Notes: generated by a model not told the origin, from the letters alone. 7,417 nucleotides of DNA from Hellea sp. (GCA_020628635.1 JAHDEU010000100.1:1-7417); one strand, 5' to 3'; positions 1 to 5,507 are shown, counted from the stretch's first letter. Made by a program: numbers and translations.

Positions 1-530
1 GCGTGGGTGCGCTGCTGGCTCATCAGCGAGTACTCGTCCATGCGCTCGCGCGAAATGCCGTAGCGCTCGGCCACCACTTCGGCGGTCTGCAGCATGGGCA
101 TATAGGCGGCGGGGTGCTTGGCGATCACGGCCGGATCGGGCGCGACGCGCATGTCCGGCGTCTGCACCAGCGAGATGCTGTCCACGCCGCCGCCGATGAC
201 GATGTCCGCCTCTCCGCACATGATCTTGCGCGCGGCAATGCCGATGGCGACCATGCCGGAGGAACACTGGCGGTCCACACTCATCGCCGGGACGGTCACG
301 GGCAGGTTGGACGCGAGCACGGCATTGCGGCCCACGGTGACCTGCACGCCCTGCTGCAGCGCGCAGCCCATCACCACGTCGGCCACTTCCGCGCCGTCGA
401 TACCCGCGCGCTCGACTGCATGGTCGATGCAGTGTGCAGCCAGAGTGGGCGAAGGCGTTGCGTTGAAAGCCCCCCGGTAGGCGCGGCCGATGGGGGTGCG
501 GGCGGTGGATACGAGGACGGCTTCGCGCAT
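1..530 (-). CDS. Thiolase (acetyl-CoA C-acyltransferase), N-terminal part, cut by the left edge
   Basis: The first 176 residues of a thiolase-superfamily enzyme, which cleaves 3-ketoacyl-CoA with CoA (or condenses two acyl-CoAs) in the cytoplasm, typically as the last step of beta-oxidation. The start MREAVLVSTARTPIGRAYRG is the classical thiolase N-terminus. The segment SVDRQCSSGM carries the nucleophilic cysteine at residue 89, the position expected for FadA/AtoB-type enzymes. GEADIVIGGGVDSIS (residues 106-120) is the usual glycine-rich strand after it. The second half, with the GHP and CxG catalytic motifs, lies outside the window. The start is supported by GGAG seven bases upstream. The exact class (degradative thiolase or acetoacetyl-CoA thiolase) cannot be settled from this half. 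It is transcribed away from the hydratase at 1189, but both could belong to one acyl-CoA pathway. Confidence 0.93.
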   Translation of the reverse strand, partial: MREAVLVSTARTPIGRAYRGAFNATPSPTLAAHCIDHAVERAGIDGAEVADVVMGCALQQGVQVTVGRNAVLASNLPVTVPAMSVDRQCSSGMVAIGIAARKIMCGEADIVIGGGVDSISLVQTPDMRVAPDPAVIAKHPAAYMPMLQTAEVVAERYGISRERMDEYSLMSQQRTH

Positions 531-600
531 GGGAGGGCTCCGGGGGTTGAGATTGCTTGCGCCGTCCCTGCGTCATCCGGGCGCGCGTGTCCAGTTGACG

Positions 601-1143
601 TTAACGTGAAGCTGACAAGGGGTAGGCATTCGGCTCTTTAAGTTCAAACCTTGACACCTGAGCCCAGGGATTAGAACGGCCGCTGACGTCGCGCATATGG
701 CGAATGCACCGACTATCGACAATGACCGTGAACCGCAGCGGCGGGGAGTTCGGAAAAGCGCGAAACTGCATTACGGCGCTGTCCGTGGACAGTGTCACGT
801 CACCTCCGGAACTGTCCTGCGCCATCCCGAAATACCCGAACTCTTCGGTGCTGTTCGCGACCACATACCAATTACCATGTTCCTGAAAATGGTCACCCCA
901 CCAGATGCCGCTCTGCGTCATCCGTGCCGCGTTGTCCCGACCGTCATGTGTCCACGCAAGACGCACTTCCGACGCCCGTCCGCTGTCGCTGTTCTCTGCC
1001 GCCAAGGCCGTGCACTCCGCGATGGGGAGAGATCTGACGAAGCCAGAGTAATCGTCCAACTGCCGCCCGTCCAAGGCCAGCACGAGACACCACAGGCCGA
1101 AACCCGACAGAGCGGCGATGGCGGCGACACGGCGCTTGGACAT
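601..1143 (-). CDS. Hypothetical exported or membrane-anchored protein, 180 residues
   Basis: I do not recognise this protein. It starts MSKRR, followed by a hydrophobic stretch at about residues 6-24 (VAAIAALSGFGLWCLVLAL). This fits an uncleaved signal anchor or signal peptide with the rest in the periplasm. The body is mixed, with many aromatics (GIWWGDHF, NWYVVAN, EFGYFGMAQD) and two cysteines outside the anchor, C44 and C146, which could form a disulfide if exported. The pattern looks like a small beta-rich periplasmic domain. I chose the ATG at 1143 because it puts the positively charged, hydrophobic segment at the N-terminus; the longer in-frame reading extends antisense into the hydratase gene and should be dropped. 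No convincing Shine-Dalgarno site is visible. It lies 70 bp upstream of the thiolase on the same strand and starts 45 bp from the divergent hydratase. Its DNA looks slightly less GC-rich than that of its neighbours. Confidence 0.68.
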   Translation of the reverse strand: MSKRRVAAIAALSGFGLWCLVLALDGRQLDDYSGFVRSLPIAECTALAAENSDSGRASEVRLAWTHDGRDNAARMTQSGIWWGDHFQEHGNWYVVANSTEEFGYFGMAQDSSGGDVTLSTDSAVMQFRAFPNSPPLRFTVIVDSRCIRHMRDVSGRSNPWAQVSRFELKEPNAYPLSASR

Positions 1144-1188
1144 GGTGAGAGCTTGCGCCCTGCCCCGGCGCTTGGCAAGCCTCGCGCT
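1144..1188. promoter_or_regulatory. Short divergent intergenic region
   Basis: Only 45 bp separate the start codons of the divergent hypothetical protein (minus) and the hydratase (plus). Any promoters for the two directions must overlap here or lie inside the coding regions. I see no clear -35/-10 pair, no operator-like palindrome and no strong Shine-Dalgarno sequence for either start. Confidence 0.3.
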
Positions 1189-1962
1189 ATGACCATTGAC
1201 CTTGAATTCAACGACCAGTGGGCGACACTCTGGCTTGACCGGCCTGCTGTGCGCAACGCCATGAACGACGCGATGATCGACGAGATGATGGCGGCGTTTG
1301 CGCGGGTGGCGGAGGATGACGCCATACGCGGACTGACCTTGCGCGGGCGGAACGGCGTGTTCTGCGCGGGTGGGGATTTGAACGCCTTTACCGAGTACCA
1401 GTCGCCCGAGCGGACCCATGCCGATGTCGCCGCTTTCAACCGCCGCATCGGCACCATGCTCGACGCCTTAAACCGCCTGCCGGTCACGACGGTGGTGCTG
1501 GTCGAGGGGGCGGCGATTGCGGGCGGGCTGGGGCTGATGTGCGCGGCCGACGTCATCGCGACGACCCCAGACGCCAAGTTCAGCCTGACCGAGACCATGA
1601 TCGGCATTCCGCCCGCGCAGATCGCCCCCTTCGTCGTGGCGCGGGCGGGGCTGTCCACGGCGCGGCGGATCATGCTGACGGGCGCGCGTTTCGACGGCAC
1701 CGAGGCCGTGCGGATCGGGCTGGCGGATGAAGCGACGGATGATCTGGATGGGTTCGAAGCACAGATCAAAAAGGGCGTGCTGCGCTGCGCGCCCGGTGCC
1801 ATCGCGGCGACCAAGGCGCTGATTCTCGGAAGCCAGCAGCTTTCCCGCGACGAAGCGCTGGACCGCGCCGCCGACAGTTTCGCGACGTGCCTGCGAAGCG
1901 ACGAGGGCCGCGAGGGCGTTGCGAGCTTTCTGGAGAAGCGCAAACCGGACTGGGCGAACTGA
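1189..1962 (+). CDS. Enoyl-CoA hydratase/isomerase family protein (crotonase fold), LiuC/AtuE-like features
   Basis: A 257-residue protein of normal length for the crotonase superfamily, which binds acyl-CoA in the cytoplasm and usually hydrates or isomerises its double bond. The first oxyanion-hole segment is FCAGGDL (residues 58-64); the second is GAAIAGGLGL (107-116). Aligned by eye to rat mitochondrial hydratase, catalytic Glu164 is kept as E135 (FSLTETMIG). Glu144 is replaced by G115, so a textbook two-glutamate mechanism is unlikely. The following segment PPAQIAPFV (141-149) resembles, from memory, hydratases acting on glutaconyl-type CoA esters in leucine and acyclic terpene catabolism (LiuC, AtuE). 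The start gives a standard family N-terminus; the longer in-frame extension upstream is antisense to the hypothetical gene and is rejected. Its stop overlaps the next gene's start (TGATG). The family is certain; the reaction and substrate are not. Confidence 0.9.
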   Translation: MTIDLEFNDQWATLWLDRPAVRNAMNDAMIDEMMAAFARVAEDDAIRGLTLRGRNGVFCAGGDLNAFTEYQSPERTHADVAAFNRRIGTMLDALNRLPVTTVVLVEGAAIAGGLGLMCAADVIATTPDAKFSLTETMIGIPPAQIAPFVVARAGLSTARRIMLTGARFDGTEAVRIGLADEATDDLDGFEAQIKKGVLRCAPGAIAATKALILGSQQLSRDEALDRAADSFATCLRSDEGREGVASFLEKRKPDWAN

Positions 1963-2756
1963 TGCAGGCGGCAGCCGATTTCCGCGAGGAGTGCGAGAGC
2001 ATCGACGCGCTGCTGTCCACGCTCGCGCCGGACGACTTCGCCCGCGCGACCCAGTTCAAGGGCTGGACAATCGGCGAGATCGTCGAGCACCTGCACCTGT
2101 TCAACATCGCCGCCGACAAAGCGCTGGAGAGCGACGCCGCCTTCATGGCCTTTGCCGCCAAGATCATGCCCGCCATGGCGAAGGGCCACCGCGGCCTGCA
2201 GCGCGACTGGTTCGGGGATGCGCCCGCACATGAGACCTACGCAGCGTGGCGCGCCTACTTCTCCGGCATGGCGGAGCGCTTTGCCAACGCCAATCCGGAA
2301 GCGCGCCTCAAATGGTTCGGCCCGGACATGAGCGCGCGATCCTCCATCATCGCGCGGCAGATGGAACACTGGGCCCACGCGCAGGCGATCTTCGATCTGC
2401 TGGGCGTGGAGCGAACGAACGGCGCGCGGCTGAGAAATGTCGCGCATATCGGCGTGACGACCTATAGCTGGAGCCACAAGGTCAACGGCTTGGAGCCCCC
2501 TCGCCCCAAGCCCCATGTCCGCCTGACCGGCCCCGCCGGAGAGCTCTGGGAATGGAACGACTCGCAGGACGACAACCGCGTGGAAGGGACAGCCGAACAC
2601 TTCTGCCAGGTCGTGACGCAGTGCCGGAACGTGGCGGATGTGGAGCTGGTGACGGTCGGAGAGACGGCGACCCGCTGGATGGCCATCGCGCAGTGCTTTG
2701 CGGGGCCAAAGGAGACTCCGCCCGCGCCGGGGACGCGGCGGAGGGTTTCGGGGTAG
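1962..2756 (+). CDS. TIGR03084-type metal-binding protein (DinB / maleylpyruvate isomerase fold)
   Basis: A 264-residue protein matching the TIGR03084 family pattern as I know it: an N-terminal four-helix domain like mycothiol-dependent maleylpyruvate isomerase and DinB, then a C-terminal domain. Visible signatures are TQFKGWTIGEIVEHLHLF (residues 30-47), with H43 and H45 as the first candidate metal ligand. RQMEHWAHAQ (132-141) gives an E135-x3-H139 pair with the same spacing as the Glu/His ligands in maleylpyruvate isomerase. HIGVTTYSWSHKVNGLEPP follows at 162-180. These proteins were once mislabelled wyosine base formation proteins; no reaction is established that I know of. Its ATG overlaps the hydratase stop codon, with no separate Shine-Dalgarno site, which indicates translational coupling and a shared pathway. 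From memory, homologues often neighbour AtuA-type and acyl-CoA carboxylase genes. The last 16 residues (PAPGTRRRVSG end) look unstructured. Confidence 0.85.
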   Translation: MQAAADFREECESIDALLSTLAPDDFARATQFKGWTIGEIVEHLHLFNIAADKALESDAAFMAFAAKIMPAMAKGHRGLQRDWFGDAPAHETYAAWRAYFSGMAERFANANPEARLKWFGPDMSARSSIIARQMEHWAHAQAIFDLLGVERTNGARLRNVAHIGVTTYSWSHKVNGLEPPRPKPHVRLTGPAGELWEWNDSQDDNRVEGTAEHFCQVVTQCRNVADVELVTVGETATRWMAIAQCFAGPKETPPAPGTRRRVSG

Positions 2757-2963
2757 CGTTGGATGAGTATGGACGCGCTGACGCGCGGCTTTGTGTTTCG
2801 TCCCCCTCCGACCTCGGTCGCTTTGCTCCCGAGCCCACCTCCCCCTCTGGGGTGGGACTCGATTGGGTAGGTGGCTAGAGAGCAAATCCATCTCTAATAG
2901 GTAAGCCGGAGAGGAGACAAAAAAGCCGCGCGACAGTGCGTCCGTCTCTGCTACACACAAGCC
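2757..2963. other. Intergenic region with one structured repeat and a small palindrome
   Basis: This 207-bp gap separates the TIGR03084 gene from the alcohol dehydrogenase. Its first half holds repeat copy A (2774-2856). Its second half holds a 6-bp inverted repeat, TAGAGA at 2876-2881 and TCTCTA at 2891-2896, and a purine-rich GGAGAGGAG run near 2908-2917. That run is about 50 bases from the next start codon, too far to be its ribosome site. The dehydrogenase promoter probably lies in this stretch, but I cannot place -35/-10 boxes with confidence. Confidence 0.5.
2774..2856 (+). repeat. Structured intergenic repeat, copy A
   Basis: In order the element has a GC hairpin (GCGC-TGAC-GCGC, 2775-2786), GGCTT followed by a T-rich spacer, the block TCCCCCTCCGACC (2801-2813), a 19-base variable core (2814-2832), the block GCCCACCTCCCCCT (2833-2846), and a closing GGGG-TGGG side that can pair back with the C-run. 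The core can form a CTCGG/CCGAG stem. Both conserved blocks, and the exact 19-base spacing between them, recur in inverse orientation at 4239-4284. It lies downstream of the TIGR03084 stop, where an RNA hairpin of this kind could slow decay or help terminate transcription. This is a small non-coding repeat and contains no transposase. Confidence 0.75.
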
Positions 2964-4112
2964 ATGCACACATTCCGCACCGTCTCCGATATCCGCATCG
3001 AGCCCGGCGGCACGTCGCGGCTGGATGCGCATGTGAGCGGGCTGCCGAGCAATAAGCGCATCGCGGTTGTGACCGACAAGGGCGTGCGCTCTCTTGGGCT
3101 GCTCGACCCGGGTCTCGCGGCGCTACAGGATGCGGGCTATTCGGTCATGGTCTTCGACGACGTGGTGGCCGATCCGCCGGAAGCCATCGTGGAGGCCGGC
3201 GCGCGTGCGGTGAGAGAGTTCGGCGCGGGACTGGTGATCGGCTTTGGCGGCGGCTCGCCTATGGACGCGGCGAAGGTCATCGCGTTTCTCGCGGCCAATA
3301 ATGTGAGCCTGCCGGAGATCTACGGCGTGGATGTCGCCGCCCAAAAACAAGAGAGGCCGAGACTGCCGCTGCTGCTCATTCCGACGACGTCCGGCACGGG
3401 CTCCGAAGTCACCAATGTCGCCATCATCACGACGGGCGAGAGCTCCAAGGCGGCTGTGGTATCCGACCCGCTCTATGCCGACCGTGTGCTGCTGGACGCG
3501 GACCTGACGCTCGGCCTGCCTGCCGCCATTACGGCAGCCACGGGCATCGACGCCATGGTCCACGCCATCGAGGCCTACACCTCTGTTCACCGCAAGAACC
3601 CGATCAGCGACGCGCTCGCCCTGTCGGCCCTGCGAAAGCTGCGCGGTGCCATCGTGCGCGCGGTCGACACGCCGGACGATGTGGAGGCGCGCAACGACAT
3701 GCTGATCGGCGCGATGCTGGCGGGGCAGGCATTCTCCAACGCGCCCGTCGGCGCGGTGCACGGCCTTGCCTATCCGCTCGGCGGCTTCTTCCACGTCCCG
3801 CATGGCCTCTCCAACGCGCTGGTGCTGACCGAAGTGATGAAGTTCAACGCGGAAGAAGAACGCGCCGACCGCTGGTATGCGGAGATCGCGACCGACCTTG
3901 GCCTCAAACCCAGCGCGACGGCCATGATCGACGAGATGGTGCGGATCAAATACGCCACGAAAGTGCCGCAGCGGCTCGCTGACGTGAATATCAAGGACAG
4001 CGACATCCCGATGATGGCGGATGACGCGGTGCTGAAAGAGCGTGTCCTGCGGAACAATCCGAGGCCGCTGACGCTGGCGAATATCACGGAGATCTACGAG
4101 GCGATTGCGTAA
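2964..4112 (+). CDS. Iron-containing alcohol dehydrogenase (group III)
   Basis: A 382-residue, full-length member of the Fe-ADH family, NAD(P)-dependent cytoplasmic enzymes interconverting alcohols and aldehydes or ketones. The nucleotide-binding domain has the family motif GFGGGSPMDAAK (residues 93-104) and the downstream PTTSGTGSEVT (140-150). All four expected metal ligands are in place: D196 and H200 in TGIDAMVHAIEAYTS, H266 in GAVHGLAYPLGG, and H280 in FHVPHGLSNA. The last histidine precedes a normal all-helical C-terminal domain. The start is the only reasonable ATG and gives a standard N-terminus, but no clear Shine-Dalgarno lies before it; the mRNA could be leaderless or poorly initiated. 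It sits between two repeat-bearing intergenic gaps, so it is probably its own transcription unit. An alcohol, semialdehyde or hydroxyacid substrate would each fit; the sequence does not decide. Confidence 0.93.
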   Translation: MHTFRTVSDIRIEPGGTSRLDAHVSGLPSNKRIAVVTDKGVRSLGLLDPGLAALQDAGYSVMVFDDVVADPPEAIVEAGARAVREFGAGLVIGFGGGSPMDAAKVIAFLAANNVSLPEIYGVDVAAQKQERPRLPLLLIPTTSGTGSEVTNVAIITTGESSKAAVVSDPLYADRVLLDADLTLGLPAAITAATGIDAMVHAIEAYTSVHRKNPISDALALSALRKLRGAIVRAVDTPDDVEARNDMLIGAMLAGQAFSNAPVGAVHGLAYPLGGFFHVPHGLSNALVLTEVMKFNAEEERADRWYAEIATDLGLKPSATAMIDEMVRIKYATKVPQRLADVNIKDSDIPMMADDAVLKERVLRNNPRPLTLANITEIYEAIA

Positions 4113-4120
4113 GGGGTAGG

Positions 4121-4200
4121 CCGCTGCGCGGACTTTCTTGTTATGCCCCCCTCCACCACGACTGCGTCGCGGTCCCCCTCCCCCTTGCGGGGGAGGAACT
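4121..4200 (+). repeat. Structured intergenic repeat, copy B (left half of the palindrome)
   Basis: The copy begins with a small GC hairpin (CCGC-TGC-GCGG, 4121-4131) followed by a CTT-containing spacer. It then has a C-rich block CCCCCTCCACCACG, a short core with a CGAC-TGC-GTCG stem, and a hairpin CCTCCCCC-TTGC-GGGGGAGG at 4177-4196. Its inner 24 bases (4177-4200) are the exact reverse complement of 4224-4247. The middle of this copy is diverged and shorter than in copies A and C, so it is the less well preserved of the pair. Confidence 0.72.
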
Positions 4201-4247
4201 GGTATGATCAATTCTTCCTCTTCAGTTCCTCCCCCGCAAGGGGGAGG
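4177..4247. repeat. Large perfect inverted repeat (24-bp arms, 23-base spacer)
   Basis: Positions 4177-4200 and 4224-4247 are perfect reverse complements separated by 23 bases. Each arm is itself a near-perfect hairpin (8-bp stem, TTGC or GCAA loop), so the region can fold as one long stem or as two neighbouring hairpins. It is positioned to act in the transcript between the dehydrogenase and the thioesterase, for example as a transcription or mRNA-decay barrier. There is no T-run immediately after it, so it is not a standard intrinsic terminator. Confidence 0.85.
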
Positions 4248-4313
4248 TGGGCAGTCGCGCGCCAGCGCGCTGGTCGGAGGGGGACACCCAAATTCAAGCC
4301 CGCCGCAGGCGGC
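4224..4313 (-). repeat. Structured intergenic repeat, copy C (right half of the palindrome)
   Basis: Read on the minus strand, this copy has the GC hairpin (GCCG-CCTG-CGGC, 4302-4313), a GGGCTT spacer, TCCCCCTCCGACC (4272-4284), a 19-base core (4253-4271) rich in GCGC, GCCCACCTCCCCCT (4239-4252), and the closing C8/G8-type hairpin. Both conserved blocks match copy A base for base, with identical 19-base spacing although the cores differ. A fixed frame around a variable, self-pairing core suggests selection on RNA or DNA secondary structure rather than on sequence. Confidence 0.75.
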
Positions 4314-4328
4314 CCATAACAGGATGCC

Positions 4329-4763
4329 ATGACCCGCCTCACTCCCGACAGCCGCGCGGAATACCCGCACCATGCGCTCCTCCCGACCCGCTGGGCGGAC
4401 AATGACATCTACGGTCACGTCAACAACTCGGTCTACTACTTCTATTTTGACACGGTCGTGAATGGCTGGCTGGTGGAGGCTGGGCTGCTGGAGGTGGGCG
4501 AGAGCGACACGATCGGGCTCGTGGTGGAGACGCGGTGCAGCTATTTCGCGCCCCTCGCCTTTCCAGAAACCATCACGGCGGGCTTGCGGGTGGCGCGCAT
4601 CGGCACATCGTCCGTGACTTACGAGATCGGGCTGTTCGGCGAGGGCTCGGACGAGACAGCCGCACGCGGGCATTTCACACATGTGTATGTTGACGAAAAG
4701 TCACGGCGCCCCGTGGCAATCTCTGATACTATGAGAAAAAAGCTCGGGGATCTGACGCCATGA
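4329..4763 (+). CDS. Acyl-CoA thioesterase, 4HBT hotdog-fold family
   Basis: A 144-residue hotdog-fold protein of the 4-hydroxybenzoyl-CoA thioesterase family, which hydrolyses acyl-CoA to free acid and CoA in the cytoplasm. The hallmark lies at residues 21-42: RWADNDIYGHVNN followed by SVYYFYFD. D26 is in the position of the usual catalytic aspartate, and H30/N32/N33 form the conserved GHVNN turn leading into the central helix. VVETRCSYFAPLAFPETI (65-82) and SSVTYEIGLF are the normal beta-sheet strands. Length is typical. An AGGA begins eight bases before the ATG (4-base spacer), at the edge of the upstream palindrome. The stop overlaps the start of the next gene (ATGA), so the two are co-translated. 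Substrate unknown: from context, a medium- or branched-chain acyl-CoA, or a by-product CoA ester handled together with the HD-domain protein. Confidence 0.9.
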   Translation: MTRLTPDSRAEYPHHALLPTRWADNDIYGHVNNSVYYFYFDTVVNGWLVEAGLLEVGESDTIGLVVETRCSYFAPLAFPETITAGLRVARIGTSSVTYEIGLFGEGSDETAARGHFTHVYVDEKSRRPVAISDTMRKKLGDLTP

Positions 4764-5377
4764 CCGCACTCGATATCGACCAGAACCAGATGGACGCCAT
4801 ACTGGCGGAAGCGCCCGCATCGGACGCGCAGGCCAGTTTCACCCGCATGCAGGACGGCACGTTGGAGGACTGGAAGATCATCGGCGCGGCGCACAAGCAG
4901 GACTTTTCCAAGACGGCCGACCGCTTCATCGGCATGCTGCGCCAGCTGGAGGACGCGACGCTCGGCTTTTCCTGCGATCAGTTGCAGCACGCCTTGATGT
5001 GCGGGACGCTGGCGCGGCGGAGCGGTGCCTCCACGGAGCACATCGTCATCGCGCTGTGCCACGACATCGCCAAGGTCATCAACGTGCCCAATCACGGGCC
5101 GATCGCGGCCGAGATGATGCGGCCCTATATTTCTGATGACAGCTACCACGTGATCTACAATCACCAGGCGTTCCAGGGCGAGCACTACTACCATTATCTC
5201 GGCGCGCCGACCGACCTGCGCAAGCAGTGGGAGGGCGAGAGCTGGTATCCCCTCGCCGTCAAGCTGGTCGATGACTGGGACGCGCCAGCCTTCGATCCCG
5301 ATTTCGAAGTGGACAGCCTCGAGAGCTTCATCCCGCTCATGCGCGAGGTCTTCCACGATGCGCCGCGACCGCTCTGA
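4760..5377 (+). CDS. HD-domain protein, PhnZ-like candidate diiron oxygenase
   Basis: A 205-residue HD-superfamily protein. The core reads QLQHALMCGTLARRSGAS (residues 74-91), then ALCHDIAK (98-105) with the HD pair H101-D102, then NHGPIAAEMM (111-120), IYNHQAF (132-138) and AVKLVDDWDAPAF (166-178). The QLxHAL...AxxxGAS segment, 24-residue H77-H101 spacing and late Asp/Trp motif (D171-D174) resemble PhnZ-type mixed-valence diiron oxygenases more than nucleotide phosphohydrolases. By that comparison the metal ligands would be H77, H101, D102, H112, H135 and D172 or D174. The PhnZ loop between the HD pair and the next His is about ten residues shorter here, and the iron-binding Tyr of PhnZ ten residues before the first His aligns to T67, so the substrate is probably different. 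GGGGA nine bases upstream and ATGA overlap with the thioesterase indicate one operon. A phosphohydrolase role remains possible. Confidence 0.8.
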   Translation: MTALDIDQNQMDAILAEAPASDAQASFTRMQDGTLEDWKIIGAAHKQDFSKTADRFIGMLRQLEDATLGFSCDQLQHALMCGTLARRSGASTEHIVIALCHDIAKVINVPNHGPIAAEMMRPYISDDSYHVIYNHQAFQGEHYYHYLGAPTDLRKQWEGESWYPLAVKLVDDWDAPAFDPDFEVDSLESFIPLMREVFHDAPRPL

Positions 5378-5462
5378 GCCCGCTTCCGGCTTGAGCCGCC
5401 GCTGGCAGCTCTTCATCTTCGTCGTGCTGGCGGTCGGTGCGGTCGCGCTGTTCGTGACCTGA
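5358..5462 (+). CDS. Small single-pass membrane peptide, 34 residues
   Basis: This short reading frame starts inside the last 20 bases of the HD-domain gene, in another frame. It encodes MRRDRSEPASGLSRRWQ followed by a hydrophobic segment LFIFVVLAVGAVALFV (about residues 18-33). The arginine-rich N-terminus predicts a cytoplasmic N-end and one membrane helix. GCGAGG at 5343-5348 lies nine bases before the ATG, a good ribosome site. Overlap with the upstream stop suggests coupled translation as third gene of the thioesterase operon. I do not know a family for it. Against it, short hydrophobic frames arise easily in GC-rich DNA; for it, the ribosome site, charge distribution and position before the terminator are coherent. 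Confidence 0.58.
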   Translation: MRRDRSEPASGLSRRWQLFIFVVLAVGAVALFVT

Positions 5463-5507
5463 GACTGCGAGGCTGAGCCACGCCGACAGCCACACCTCCG
5501 AGCCAGC

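Larger units (their letters stand above)
4113..4328. other. Intergenic region composed of a paired inverted repeat
   Basis: This 216-bp gap between the alcohol dehydrogenase and the thioesterase is almost wholly two copies of the structured repeat in head-to-head orientation (4121-4200 and 4224-4313), centred near 4212. A 7-bp pair, TGTTATG at 4139-4145 and CATAACA at 4315-4321, is also inverted across the centre. The thioesterase ribosome site (AGGA, 4321-4324) begins on the last base of that right-hand repeat. There is no credible gene here; the short open frames through the C/G runs are compositional. Confidence 0.7.

Noticed and set aside
3..641. Plus-strand frame of 212 residues over the thiolase
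   Set aside because: The minus strand encodes an unmistakable thiolase with its catalytic Cys; the plus frame is a His/Arg-rich shadow.
697..1188. N-terminal extension of the hydratase frame upstream of 1189
   Set aside because: It would add 164 residues that no crotonase has, and the segment is antisense to the better supported exported protein.
918..3032. A 704-residue open frame on the minus strand
   Set aside because: It runs antisense to two clearly recognisable genes and an intergenic repeat, with arginine/alanine/serine-rich, domain-free translation typical of GC-rich shadow frames.
4121..4140. Intrinsic terminator right after the dehydrogenase
   Set aside because: The CCGC/GCGG stem has only four pairs and the following ACTTTCTTG is a poor T-run, so it fits better as the leading hairpin of the repeat element.
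4177..4247. CRISPR-like or attachment-site interpretation of the repeated blocks
   Set aside because: The repeats are inverted, few and self-complementary with no regular spacers, and no cas, integrase or tRNA gene is present.
4139..4321. Miniature insertion element with terminal inverted repeats TGTTATG/CATAACA
   Set aside because: I found no flanking target-site duplication and the 7-bp match is short; two inverted copies of a structured repeat explain the symmetry better.
4138..4332. A 64-residue plus-strand frame in the repeat gap
   Set aside because: Its proline/glycine runs come straight from the C/G palindromes; there is no ribosome site and no plausible fold.
3123..4682. A 519-residue open frame on the minus strand
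   Set aside because: It lies antisense to the dehydrogenase and the thioesterase and reads through the palindromic repeat; it is His/Arg-rich and shows no family motif.
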